A DNA stretch of 42,637 nucleotides from contig CAVIAA010000018.1 of NCBI GenBank assembly GCA_963640685.1, positions 1-42,637 of the forward strand, written 5' to 3'. Below are positions 33,123-41,306 of this stretch, in pieces (the first letter of the stretch is position 1; each line of letters opens with the position of its first letter). The notes below the pieces were generated by a model. That model was not told the DNA's origin. It ran no database searches and saw only the letters and a list, made by a program, of their open reading frames with translations. Both the position numbers and the translations under genes were made by a program. The stretch is from SFEL01 sp963640685. GTDB lineage: Bacteria > Bacillota > Clostridia > Christensenellales > CAG-138.

Positions 33123-33370
33123 TTGAGTGCCTCCTCGAAGGCCTTGCGGATGCTGCTCTTGCTGAGCTTCGTTACCGCCCGCGCTTCGTTTATTATCAGC
33201 ATGCTCTTCGTTACCGCGCCATACTTGTCGATGTACTCCGTGTCGATGCCGACCTCGTACATCCTGACACTGACGCGGCCCTCATAGTCTTTTGCGAGGG
33301 ATTGTACCAATCCGCCAAAAACCTCACATCAGGCGCAGGCATTTATATATTCGATGCAGGGATGCTCCAC
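33119..33370 (-). CDS. saoT: Thioredoxin-like selenoprotein with CAUC motif (SaoT-like)
   Basis: An 83-residue protein once UGA at 33331-33329 is read as Sec14. It starts at GTG (33370) with a perfect AGGAGG six bases upstream and reads MEHPCIEYINACAUCEVFGG, then continues in frame with a thioredoxin-like small domain (VSVRMYEVGIDTEYIDKYGAVTKSMLIIN). C12-A-U14-C15 is a CxxC-type redox or metal site with Sec inside, and C5 is nearby. Without Sec decoding the gene would be a 13-residue fragment. It is the first gene of the operon and overlaps the permease start. Cytoplasmic selenol/thiol transfer is inferred. Confidence 0.88.
33299..33313 (-). promoter_or_regulatory. Candidate SECIS hairpin in the CAUC gene
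   Basis: Fifteen bases after the UGA, GGATTG and CAATCC form a perfect six-bp stem with a GTA loop. Geometry closely matches the hairpin in grdB. Recognition by SelB is inferred. Confidence 0.65.
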
Positions 33371-33418
33371 GCCGCACCTCCTCGGTATGACAATATTACT
33401 AAAAATAAATCGATATGA

Positions 33419-33468
33419 ATGGTAACACACCTAAAAGGAATATACAACGCTGTACAGGAAAATGTATA
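33419..33468 (-). promoter_or_regulatory. Promoter and inverted repeat ahead of the Sao-like operon
   Basis: On the minus strand TTGTAT (33447-33442), a 17-base spacer and TACCAT (33424-33419) form a plausible promoter about 49 bases before the GTG start. TATACA (33441-33446) and TGTATA (33463-33468) form an inverted repeat around CTGTACAG, overlapping the -35, so an operator is possible. The regulator is unknown. Confidence 0.5.
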
Positions 33469-33568
33469 ACAAGCAAGTAAAAATAGCAATATTAGATATT
33501 TGTTTTATGAATAAAATGTTGTCGTTATCGTATATATGCCTAAACGCACCGAAAAACAGCGTTTTACT

Positions 33569-33596
33569 TTGCACACCTGAACGGTTATTATTTAAT
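33569..33596 (+). promoter_or_regulatory. Candidate promoter for the second HgdB-like gene
   Basis: TTGCAC (33569-33574), a 16-base spacer and TTTAAT (33591-33596), 44 bases before the start. The rest of the AT-rich 33469-33568 region holds no gene I can support. Confidence 0.45.
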
Positions 33597-33639
33597 GGGT
33601 AACCGAGTAAATTATTATGCGCATAGTGGAGGGTATAAT

Positions 33640-34797
33640 ATGAGCGACTACAACCTGCCGGAAAAGTTTGAGGAATATCAGGAAGAGCGCAAAAAAGGTT
33701 TCCTTCGCGTAAAGGAGATCAAGGATAACGGCGGAAAGGTTGCGGGTACATTCTGCGCCTTCACTCCATCCGAGCTTTTATATGCTGCGGGCGTGTACCC
33801 TGTGAGCCTCTGCGGAACCAGCAACGAAACCGTGCAGTATGCAGAACGCGACCTGCCAAAAAACCTTTGCCCGCTGATAAAATCCAGCTACGGCTTTGCC
33901 GTAAGTGAAAAATGTCCATATACCTATTTTGCGGATATAATCGTTGGCGAAACCACCTGCGACGGCAAAAAGAAGATGTATGAAATACTCAGCGAGCTAA
34001 AGGAGATGTATGTACTTCAGGTGCCGCAGGGCGAACTGAGGCCGTATTCAAAAAAGCTATGGGTAAGCGAGATAAGGCGGTTCAAGGAATACCTTGAAAG
34101 GCGCTTCAATGTTGAGATAACCGACGAAAAGCTGAGAGCGGCAGCCTATACGGCAAACAGGCTACGCGCAGCAAAATGCGGCCTTATGGAGCTGCAAAAG
34201 CTCACTCCGCCGCCGATGTATGGCCGTGATATGTATAAATTCATGGATGGCGGCGGCTTTAACTTTGACCGAGAAAAAACCATTATAGACACGCTGACCC
34301 TGACCGAGGAAACCAGACGTGCATATGATGCGGGAAATCGACCCGTTCCTGCTGAAAGCAAAAGGCTGCTTATAACCGGCTGCCCGATAGGCGGCGTGCT
34401 CGAAAAGGTAGTCGGCACTGCGGAGGAAAACGGCGGCGTGGTCGTCTGCTTTGAAAACTGCGGCGGCATAAAGCCTGCCCGCATACGTACCGATACCGAG
34501 GCAGAGGATATACTGGAGGCCATTGCGCTGCCGTATATGGATATAGGCTGCTCCGTAATGTCTCCGAACCAAAAGCGTATGGAAATGCTCACAGGACTGT
34601 TTGATGAGTTCAAGGTCGATGGCGTGATAGACGTTACCTTGCAGACCTGCCACCCGTACACCATCGAAACGCGGGCAGTACGCAAGCTGTGTCAGGAGCA
34701 CGGTATGCCGTACATGGCACTCGAAACGGATTATTCCACTGCGGACAGCGGACAGCTTTGCACTCGCATAGCCGCCTTTATTGAAACTATCGCATAA
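33640..34797 (+). CDS. Second HgdB/BcrC-family double-cubane-type Fe-S protein
   Basis: A 385-residue paralogue of the gene at 28311-29477, divergent from the Sao-like operon. The same cysteine framework is present: C39 (GTFCAFTPSEL), C58 (SLCG), C77 (NLCPLIKSSYG), C92 (KCPYTYFAD), C107 (GETTCDGKKKMYE), then FENCGG and LQTCHPY. Identity with the paralogue is high at both cluster-binding stretches. The ATG at 33640 is chosen because GGAGG lies seven bases upstream; the earlier in-frame ATG has no such site. As with the paralogue, an ATP-dependent activase would be needed and is not in the window. The substrate is unknown. Confidence 0.9.
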   Translation: MSDYNLPEKFEEYQEERKKGFLRVKEIKDNGGKVAGTFCAFTPSELLYAAGVYPVSLCGTSNETVQYAERDLPKNLCPLIKSSYGFAVSEKCPYTYFADIIVGETTCDGKKKMYEILSELKEMYVLQVPQGELRPYSKKLWVSEIRRFKEYLERRFNVEITDEKLRAAAYTANRLRAAKCGLMELQKLTPPPMYGRDMYKFMDGGGFNFDREKTIIDTLTLTEETRRAYDAGNRPVPAESKRLLITGCPIGGVLEKVVGTAEENGGVVVCFENCGGIKPARIRTDTEAEDILEAIALPYMDIGCSVMSPNQKRMEMLTGLFDEFKVDGVIDVTLQTCHPYTIETRAVRKLCQEHGMPYMALETDYSTADSGQLCTRIAAFIETIA

Positions 34798-34861
34798 CGA
34801 GACCGCCTGCCGTTATATTTGAAGCTATGGTTGAATCGCGGCTCGACCTAGGCAAGAAATA

Positions 34862-34890
34862 AGACCATCCTTCGGATGATCCTTTTTCTT
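34862..34890 (+). terminator. Terminator after the second HgdB-like gene
   Basis: GACCATCC and GGATGATC pair (one mismatch) around a three-base loop, followed by CTTTTTCTT. Confidence 0.65.
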
Positions 34891-35069
34891 GGTAAAGAAG
34901 GAGGGACTGCCCCGGTGCGACTGAGGCAGTCGCACCGCCAGCCCTGGGAACGGGAGCATGGAAAGTATAAGCGTCTCACTGGCAAGGCTTTTTGCTCCTC
35001 GCCTTGGCGTTGGCGAAGGCTTTGGGCGGCCATATCTCGGTCAGCAGCACGGAAAAGAAATAACCACCG
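34891..35069. other. Gene-free stretch with a perfect 10-bp hairpin
   Basis: Between the convergent HgdB-like and TetR genes I see no supportable gene. GGTGCGACTG (34914-34923) and CAGTCGCACC (34927-34936) form a perfect stem with a three-base loop. The flanks are GC-rich and unlike neighbouring intergenic DNA. It might be a small structured RNA, a repeat element or a decayed mobile-element end. Confidence 0.5.
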
Positions 35070-35750
35070 CTATAGCTTTTCTTCGACAAAGCGGGCAATG
35101 ACGTCCGAGTTCAGCATATCTATAAGGGCGGAAAAATGCCCGTCAACGATGAGCCGTGCCTCGGCGTCCGCCTCGCGTATCTCCTGCGCGGGAACGGCAC
35201 GCTCATGGGCGGTTTGGCAAATATAAAGCGGAATATCATCATAAGGAATGTTCTTGAACATTCCCTCTTCTTTTTTAAGAATAAGCGTTTTTTCAACCTC
35301 ATAGGGCAGTATGCGGGTGTAAAGCACTATCATGTCCTGATCCGGAACGTTGTATTTTCCCAGCTTATATTTCTCCAGCGGAAGGTCGCCCCAGCCCTTA
35401 AAGGAGCCCTGAAAGAATATGTCCTCCTGAAGCGACTCAATATAGAACCTTCGGTAGCTTGTTTGGGTCATAAGGCGGTTCATGCCGCGGGTGCTGACGG
35501 CATCGAGAAGTATAGGCTCGGTATCGGCATCTGCATATTGCCTGCTCCAAGCGTTTGAAATATGCCAAAAGAAGGATATCACATCCGATGCGAGCATTTT
35601 TTTGCTTTCAAAGTAATGGTTAACGAGCCCGAGGCTTACCCCCGCGTCGTTTGCAATGTCCCTTATGCCGGCCTGATAATAGCCCTTTTCCGAAAACTGC
35701 TTCAGCGCAGCCTTCATGATCTCATATTTGCTGTTTGTGGAGTGTCTCAA
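35070..35750 (-). CDS. TetR/AcrR-family transcriptional regulator
   Basis: A 226-residue regulator. The N-terminal helix-turn-helix is typical (ALKQFSEKGYYQAGIRDIANDAGVSLGLVNHYFESKKML). The ligand-binding part is not closely recognisable. A TTG start at 35750 (MRHSTNSKYEIM) is preferred because GGGAGG lies eight bases upstream and an earlier in-frame ATG would fall in a candidate -10 box. It follows the cupin gene after a terminator. The likely target is the inverted repeat over the dpp-like operon promoter at 42377-42434; this is inferred. Confidence 0.85.
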   Translation of the reverse strand: MRHSTNSKYEIMKAALKQFSEKGYYQAGIRDIANDAGVSLGLVNHYFESKKMLASDVISFFWHISNAWSRQYADADTEPILLDAVSTRGMNRLMTQTSYRRFYIESLQEDIFFQGSFKGWGDLPLEKYKLGKYNVPDQDMIVLYTRILPYEVEKTLILKKEEGMFKNIPYDDIPLYICQTAHERAVPAQEIREADAEARLIVDGHFSALIDMLNSDVIARFVEEKL

Positions 35751-35781
35751 GCGATGGCCTCCCTTTAGTTTTACATGAAAA

Positions 35782-35810
35782 AGCATATCATCCCCGCCCT
35801 CAAAATGCAA
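35782..35810 (-). promoter_or_regulatory. Candidate promoter of the TetR-family gene
   Basis: On the minus strand TTGCAT (35810-35805), a 17-base spacer and TATGCT (35787-35782), 32 bases before the TTG start. Confidence 0.4.
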
Positions 35811-35818
35811 GGCGAGCA

Positions 35819-35854
35819 GGGGAAAAGCCGCCGTCTATCCATATAAACGGCGGC
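35819..35854 (-). terminator. Terminator after the cupin gene
   Basis: On the minus strand GCCGCCGTTTAT and ATAGACGGCGGC pair around a short loop, followed by TTTTCCCC. It separates the transporter-cupin operon from the TetR gene. Confidence 0.75.
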
Positions 35855-35873
35855 CCTATTCCGCGTACTAGTT

Positions 35874-36827
35874 TTATTTTTTGCCCATTGAGGTTATGTA
35901 GCAGTCAAAGCTGTCCTTAAAGCTCTCAAGGAAGTCGGGATCCTCAAGCATTTCCGGCGTGCGGGTCTTGATGGACTCATAATCCTCCAGCAGCGAAAGC
36001 AGCAGCGTTTCGGTGTTCATGTCGTATATCTCGGTGCCGTCCTCGAGTATCTCTACCTTGTGAGGATGATAGGGCGGGATATGCACCAGACAATGCTCCG
36101 TCGCCTCAAATTCTTCGCCCATTACGGTAAACTTTGCGCGTCCCTTTGCAACGTGGAAGGTGTTGTAGTACTTCATGGGGTTTGCCCATTCAACATAGAA
36201 CCCCTTATCCATCGTATACTGCCAGATCTCCTTAACGCCGGCACACTCCCAGCGGCCGACCTTCAGCTTCAGGCATATTCCGTCAAGGTTATAGGTCGCA
36301 AGGGAAAAGTCGTGCGTGCGGAGCTCGCGTACCTCGGTGCGGTCCTTAACGACATGCGTAACGGCAGGCTGCCTGCGTATCATGTCGTTTGCGCTGCGAA
36401 CGTGCGCAAGGAACTTCGGGTCGTCCTGAAGGCGGGTCGGGAAGTTATCACGTATGATACCCTTAGTATATATCGCGTCCGCCATGTAGATATCCTGAAA
36501 CAGCTCGCGCCATATCGTGCCTTCCTCAAGGTGCTCAAAGCCGTGGCCGGTATACGGCTGAAGGTGCAGCATATCACCGGGCTCCATTATAAACTCCTGA
36601 CCGCGTACCCAGCACTTTACCCTTCCGCGCGGAACGAAGAAGGTCTCAAAGCCGGAGCGATGCTCATGATAAGGAACATCGGCGCCCTTATGATACACGG
36701 TGTCGCTTATCTCCTTGCCGTGCGGGCCATAAGGAATTATAAAGTCGTTTACGTCCTGCGTGCCCTCGTCATAGTGACGTACCCAATCCTCCGGCTCAAG
36801 CATCCGGAACAAATACTTATTCAGCAT
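35874..36827 (-). CDS. Two-cupin protein, unknown enzyme or sensor
   Basis: A 317-residue cytoplasmic protein with two cupin domains. The first carries YHEHRSGFETFFVPRGRVKCWV and PGDMLHLQPYTGHGFEH (His and Glu ligands at about 54-60 and 95). The second has NTFHVAKGRAKFTVMGEEFEATEHCLVHIPPYHPHKVEI. The first domain keeps the metal-binding set; the second is less complete. It follows the substrate-binding lipoprotein by 35 bases, so it may act on the imported compound. GGAGG precedes the ATG. The substrate is unknown; a dioxygenase-like or isomerase activity is possible. Confidence 0.8.
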   Translation of the reverse strand: MLNKYLFRMLEPEDWVRHYDEGTQDVNDFIIPYGPHGKEISDTVYHKGADVPYHEHRSGFETFFVPRGRVKCWVRGQEFIMEPGDMLHLQPYTGHGFEHLEEGTIWRELFQDIYMADAIYTKGIIRDNFPTRLQDDPKFLAHVRSANDMIRRQPAVTHVVKDRTEVRELRTHDFSLATYNLDGICLKLKVGRWECAGVKEIWQYTMDKGFYVEWANPMKYYNTFHVAKGRAKFTVMGEEFEATEHCLVHIPPYHPHKVEILEDGTEIYDMNTETLLLSLLEDYESIKTRTPEMLEDPDFLESFKDSFDCYITSMGKK

Positions 36828-36862
36828 TATTTATCCTCCAATTTTAACGAGTGAACTCTGCT

Positions 36863-38404
36863 TTACGCCCAGCTCCACTCCTGTACCTGGTAGCTGTAGC
36901 CCGCATCTGCCGCAACGCCCTGAAGCTGATTATTAAAGGCGATAGTGCGCATGCTGCCGAAGAGGGGGATTATGTATGCCTTTTCGTCGAATATGCGGAT
37001 TATATCAGAGCAGGCCTTACGGCGCTCTTCAATGTCCGTGCTGGTGCGGTTGGTGTCAAAGGCAGCGTCCAGCTCGGGGTCGGATACGCCGAAGTTGTTC
37101 TGCGCCTCGCCGCTGTGGAACAATGCATACCGCTCGTCGCAATCGAGGAAGGCGATATTGGTCGGTATTATATTGAACTCGTAATCCTGAGCCTGCAGAA
37201 CATCAGTAAACCAGGCGGCAGTCTCCATTGCCTCAAGGGTCATGTCAACGTATACCTCGCTCAGCATCGCCTGCATTATCTCCATGGGCTTATAGTAATA
37301 GTTGCTCTGTGGAACGCGAACGGTTATCTGGAAGCGGTTAGCCGGGCCATAGCCGCACTCCTCCATCAGGGCGATGGCCTTATCCTTGTCGTAGCCGCGG
37401 GCAACGTAGTCGTTATCCGAAAGGGGCATATTGTTTGGGAACATTGAATTGACGAGCACGCCGTTGCCCTCTACCGCGCCAAGTATGACAGCCTCGCGGT
37501 CTATCGCATAGGAGAATGCCTCGCGCAGACGCTGATCCGTAAAGCGGCTGCCCTCGCCGCAGTTAAAGAACGCCCAAGTGACCATTGTGGAGGGGGTCTC
37601 GTCAAAGGATACCTTGCTGCTGTTGGTAAGGTTGCTCCTGTCGGTCTCGGCGGGGTTGAGCAGAACGTCTATCTCGCCGTTTTCCAAGGCTATCGCCGCC
37701 GTAGAGCTGTCGGGATAAATGCGGAATATCAGGTTCTTTATGGCAGGTGCGCCGCCCCAGTATTCCTCGTTGGCCTCGTAGCGGATGGAGTCGCCGGCCT
37801 TCCACTCGACGAACTTGTATGCGCCGGTGCCGACGGGGGCGCGCAGGAATGCATCGTAGCCCGCCTCCTCATACGCCTTCTTGCTGAATATGCCCATGCT
37901 ATTTGATGCAAGGGTAGTCAGCGCGGGGCCGTACGCGGTCTTATAGACTATCTTTACATGAGAATCGTCCACCGCCTCAACGTGGTCGATGGCGGACATC
38001 GTGGTGGCCGCAAAGCCCTCCTCCAGATAGCGGGTATAGGTGAACACCACGTCATCGGCAGTCAGGGGCTCGCCGTTGTGGAACTTTACGTCCTCGCGCA
38101 GCGTAAACACATAGTCCTTGCCGTCAACAAGCTCCCACTCGGTTGCAAGGAGAGGAACGATGTTGCCGTCCTTGTCCTCGTCAATGAGGGGTTCGAGCGC
38201 CTGCTCTGAGCAGAGGCTTACGCCGGTGTTCGCGGTAAAGCCGCCAACGAGGCAGGCGGGCTCGCCGTTGAGCGCAACGATGACCTGATCGTTGCTCTTA
38301 GCCTCGGTGCTCGCGCTGCTGCTGCCGCTGCCGTTGCTGCAGCCTGCGAAGCCCATTATGCACACCATAAGGAGTGCGATCAACTGAAACATACGCTTCT
38401 TCAT
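36863..38404 (-). CDS. ABC transporter substrate-binding lipoprotein, peptide/nickel type
   Basis: A 513-residue SBP_bac_5 protein. The signal peptide MKKRMFQLIALLMVCIMGFAGC ends in a lipobox at Cys22, followed by a Ser-rich linker. Family motifs include EPLIDEDKDGNIVPLLATEWE, DYVFTLREDVKFHNGEPLTADDVVFT and FSYAIDREAVI. It captures an oligopeptide, nickel chelate, opine or similar ligand outside the membrane and passes it to the DppBC permease. GGAGGAAAAAC precedes the ATG. Ligand specificity cannot be read from the sequence. Confidence 0.93.
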   Translation of the reverse strand: MKKRMFQLIALLMVCIMGFAGCSNGSGSSSASTEAKSNDQVIVALNGEPACLVGGFTANTGVSLCSEQALEPLIDEDKDGNIVPLLATEWELVDGKDYVFTLREDVKFHNGEPLTADDVVFTYTRYLEEGFAATTMSAIDHVEAVDDSHVKIVYKTAYGPALTTLASNSMGIFSKKAYEEAGYDAFLRAPVGTGAYKFVEWKAGDSIRYEANEEYWGGAPAIKNLIFRIYPDSSTAAIALENGEIDVLLNPAETDRSNLTNSSKVSFDETPSTMVTWAFFNCGEGSRFTDQRLREAFSYAIDREAVILGAVEGNGVLVNSMFPNNMPLSDNDYVARGYDKDKAIALMEECGYGPANRFQITVRVPQSNYYYKPMEIMQAMLSEVYVDMTLEAMETAAWFTDVLQAQDYEFNIIPTNIAFLDCDERYALFHSGEAQNNFGVSDPELDAAFDTNRTSTDIEERRKACSDIIRIFDEKAYIIPLFGSMRTIAFNNQLQGVAADAGYSYQVQEWSWA

Positions 38405-38433
38405 GTTTTTCCTCCGGTTTTCTTTATTTTTAT

Positions 38434-39387
38434 TTACTCATATAGCCTGCAGGCTACAAAGTGTCCCTTTTCCTGCTCCTTGAGGGTCGGGTCCTTCGCC
38501 TCGCATTCCGGCGTTGCGTATTTGCAGCGCTTGCAGAAGCGGCACCCGGGCTTAGGCTCGATCGGGCTGCTTATTTCGCCCTGAAGTATCTCCCGCGGCT
38601 TGCCGCGCTTTTCAAGGCTGGGCACCGGTATTGCGGCGAGCAACGCCTTTGTATACGGGTGCATCGGGTTTTTGAAGAGCTCCTTTGCCGGCGCGCGCTC
38701 AACGCACACGCCAAGGTACATCACCGCGATCTCGTCCGAAATATGCCGAACGACGGAAAGGTCGTGCGTTATGAACATATAGGTCAGCTTCCGCGTCTCC
38801 TGCAGGTCCATCATAAGGTTGAGCACCTGCGCCTGAATTGAGACATCGAGCGCGGATACCGGCTCATCGCAGACGATAAACTTCGGGTCGACGGAAAGCG
38901 CCCTCGCTATGCCTATGCGCTGCCTTCTTCCGCCGTCCAGCTCGTGCGGGTAGGTGTTTACCAGTCTGTGGCTCAGGCCCACGGTTTCCATAAGGTGCTC
39001 CACCCGCTCGGTAAGCTCCTTGCCGGAGGCGATCTTGTTTACTATCAGCGGCTCGGCAATTATGGCGGATACCGTCATGCGTGGGTTAAGGCTTGCATAA
39101 GGATCCTGAAAAATTATCTGTGCATCCCGGCGGAAGGCCGCCCGCTCCTTCCTGTTGAAGCCGGCAACCTCTCTTCCTTCAAAGAGTACCTTACCGCCCG
39201 TCGGCTCCAGAAGGTTCAGCACGGTGCGTCCCAGCGTAGACTTGCCGCAGCCGGACTCGCCGACGACGCCGAGTGTATGTCCCTTTTCTATGACAAGATC
39301 TACGTTGTCGACGGCGTGAAGCATCCCGCGGTTGGTTTTAAAGAACTTATTCAGTCCTTCCGTCCTCACCAATTCGTTGTTTTCCAT
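38434..39387 (-). CDS. dppF: Oligopeptide/dipeptide ABC transporter ATPase (DppF/OppF type)
   Basis: A 317-residue ATPase. Walker A is GESGCGKST, Walker B is FIVCDEPVSALD and the switch His is in FITHDLSV. The signature reads LDGGRRQRIGIARAL instead of LSGGQ, a variant common in clostridial DppF. The C-terminus has the oligopeptide-transporter Cys cluster (PGCRFCKRCKYATPEC), probably a 4Fe-4S site. It pairs with the next ATPase to form the heterodimeric motor. Confidence 0.93.
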   Translation of the reverse strand: MENNELVRTEGLNKFFKTNRGMLHAVDNVDLVIEKGHTLGVVGESGCGKSTLGRTVLNLLEPTGGKVLFEGREVAGFNRKERAAFRRDAQIIFQDPYASLNPRMTVSAIIAEPLIVNKIASGKELTERVEHLMETVGLSHRLVNTYPHELDGGRRQRIGIARALSVDPKFIVCDEPVSALDVSIQAQVLNLMMDLQETRKLTYMFITHDLSVVRHISDEIAVMYLGVCVERAPAKELFKNPMHPYTKALLAAIPVPSLEKRGKPREILQGEISSPIEPKPGCRFCKRCKYATPECEAKDPTLKEQEKGHFVACRLYE

Positions 39388-39414
39388 TTTTGTCTGGCTT
39401 CCTCCTTCCCTGCC

Positions 39415-40392
39415 CTATTTCTCGGTAAACAGATGGCACTTTATCATGTGCCCGTCGCCGCAGGTGACCGGTCTTGGCGGCTCGGCCTTGCATTTTTCCG
39501 TTGCATACGGGCATCTCGGATGGAAAGCGCAGCCGCTCGGAAGGTTTGAAGGATCCGGCATAAGTCCCTTGATGGGGGAAAGCCGCTTTTCCTCGCCGCT
39601 GAGCGATGGCAGCGATTTGAACAGCCCCTCGGTGTACGGATGGTGTCTCTCCTTGCTGAAAATATCCTCAACGCTGCCGTTCTCTATGACGGTGCCTGCG
39701 TATACCACCGCAACGCGGTCGCAGGTCTCCGCAACTATGCCGAGGTCGTGCGTTATCATTATCAGCGAGGTACCGAGGCGCTGCTTCAGCTCGTCCATCA
39801 TATTGAGCACCTGCGCCTGAATGGTAACGTCCAGCGCCGTCGTCGGCTCGTCCGCAATAAGCAGCATCGGGTTGCAGGCCAGCGCCATTGCAATGACCAC
39901 GCGCTGCCGCATCCCTCCGGAAAACTGGTGCGGGTACTCGTGCTTGCGTACCGGCGGTATGCCGACAAGTTCGAACATCTCGTCCACCCGCTTTTCTATT
40001 TCCGCCTCGGTCTTGCCATCGCGGTTGTGCAGCTCCAGTGCCTCGGCAACCTGCTTGCCGACGGGTATTACAGGGTTAAGGCTGGTCATTGGGTCCTGAA
40101 ATATCATGGAAATCTTGTCCCCGCGATAATCCAGCAGTTTTTCCTCCTCCAGCTTTAGCAGATCCTGCCCCTCGAAGAGTATCTCGCCGCCGGTTATCTG
40201 CCCGACGCGCCTGGGCAAAAGCCGCATTATGCTGAGGGCGGTGGTGGTTTTCCCGGCGCCAGTTTCGCCGACCAGCCCCAGGGTTTCTTTTTTATTAAGG
40301 GTCAGGTTCATGTCGTTGAGTGCCATGTTTACAGCGTCTTCAGTCCTGTAAACTACGGATAGATTTTTTACCTCGAGCAAAGCCTCTGACAT
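39415..40392 (-). CDS. dppD: Oligopeptide/dipeptide ABC transporter ATPase (DppD/OppD type)
   Basis: A 325-residue ATPase. Walker A is GETGAGKTT, the signature is FSGGMRQRV, Walker B is LLIADEPTTALD and the switch His is in MITHDLG. The C-terminus carries the oligopeptide_HPY extension (HHPYTEGLF, LPSGCAFHPRCPYATEKC) with four cysteines. It lies between dppC and dppF and works with DppF. Confidence 0.93.
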   Translation of the reverse strand: MSEALLEVKNLSVVYRTEDAVNMALNDMNLTLNKKETLGLVGETGAGKTTTALSIMRLLPRRVGQITGGEILFEGQDLLKLEEEKLLDYRGDKISMIFQDPMTSLNPVIPVGKQVAEALELHNRDGKTEAEIEKRVDEMFELVGIPPVRKHEYPHQFSGGMRQRVVIAMALACNPMLLIADEPTTALDVTIQAQVLNMMDELKQRLGTSLIMITHDLGIVAETCDRVAVVYAGTVIENGSVEDIFSKERHHPYTEGLFKSLPSLSGEEKRLSPIKGLMPDPSNLPSGCAFHPRCPYATEKCKAEPPRPVTCGDGHMIKCHLFTEK

Positions 40393-40405
40393 TCCGTACC
40401 TCCTA

Positions 40406-41302
40406 TCAGTTCTTCATCCTTGGGTCGATCGCATCGCGCAGTCCGTCGCCTATCAGGTTAAAGCTGACGGCAGTAAGCACTATCGCAATTCCGGGGATAA
40501 TGACCAGTGCGGGGAAATCGCGCATGTACTGCTTGCCCTCGCTCAGCATGGTCCCCCATTCCGGCGCCGGCGCCTGAACGCCGAGGCCTATAAAGGAAAG
40601 GCCCGCGATCGCCTTGATAGTGTTTGCGACCTCCAGCGTCACCTGAACCAGTATCGGGCCTATGGCGTTGGGCAGTATGTGCTTAACGATTATCCTTGCG
40701 TGGCTGGTACCGCAGGCGCGGGCAGCCTCTATGTATTCCTGCCCCCTTAGCGGCAGAATGAAAGAGCGCACGACGCGCGAGAAGCAGGGCGCAAGGCCGA
40801 TGGTCATTGCAACGACCAGATTTACGTAGCTGGTCCCGAGAGCCGCGACCACGCATATTGCAAACAGCGTATACGGTATCGCGATAAATATATCCATTAT
40901 GCGCATTATAAAGTTATCCACCTTACCGCCGCAGTAGCCGGATATCGCACCGATTATCAGCCCGAGGCCGAAGGCCACAACGATTATCGCCAAGCTCAGC
41001 AGTATGGATATGCGGCCGCCATGCAGTATCCTTGCGAGAAGGTCACGCCCGTAGTGATCCGTGCCCAATGGGTGCTCGGCACTCATCCCCTGCAGCCTGT
41101 CCCCCATCGACATCTTAACGACGTTATCGTCGTAGTCGATAAATATGCTGCCGAGGCAGATCGCGATAAGTATGAAGGTGAGCATTGCAACACCGAACAT
41201 CGCCCTCTTGTTCTTTTTAAACCGATTCCATATCATCTTGAACTGGCCGCGCTTTTCAAAGGCATCCTGCGGCACTGCTATGTTTACGGCTTTTATTTTC
41301 AT
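40406..41302 (-). CDS. dppC: Oligopeptide/dipeptide ABC transporter permease DppC
   Basis: A 298-residue inner-membrane permease. The N-terminal OppC_N segment (FKKNKRAMFGVAMLTFILIAICLGS) is followed by about five more membrane helices and the EAA loop (YIEAARACGTSHARIIVKHILPNAIGPI). The GTDHYGRDLLARILHGGR motif is typical of DppC/OppC. It forms the pore with DppB. Confidence 0.93.
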   Translation of the reverse strand: MKIKAVNIAVPQDAFEKRGQFKMIWNRFKKNKRAMFGVAMLTFILIAICLGSIFIDYDDNVVKMSMGDRLQGMSAEHPLGTDHYGRDLLARILHGGRISILLSLAIIVVAFGLGLIIGAISGYCGGKVDNFIMRIMDIFIAIPYTLFAICVVAALGTSYVNLVVAMTIGLAPCFSRVVRSFILPLRGQEYIEAARACGTSHARIIVKHILPNAIGPILVQVTLEVANTIKAIAGLSFIGLGVQAPAPEWGTMLSEGKQYMRDFPALVIIPGIAIVLTAVSFNLIGDGLRDAIDPRMKN

Positions 41303-41306
41303 ATGC

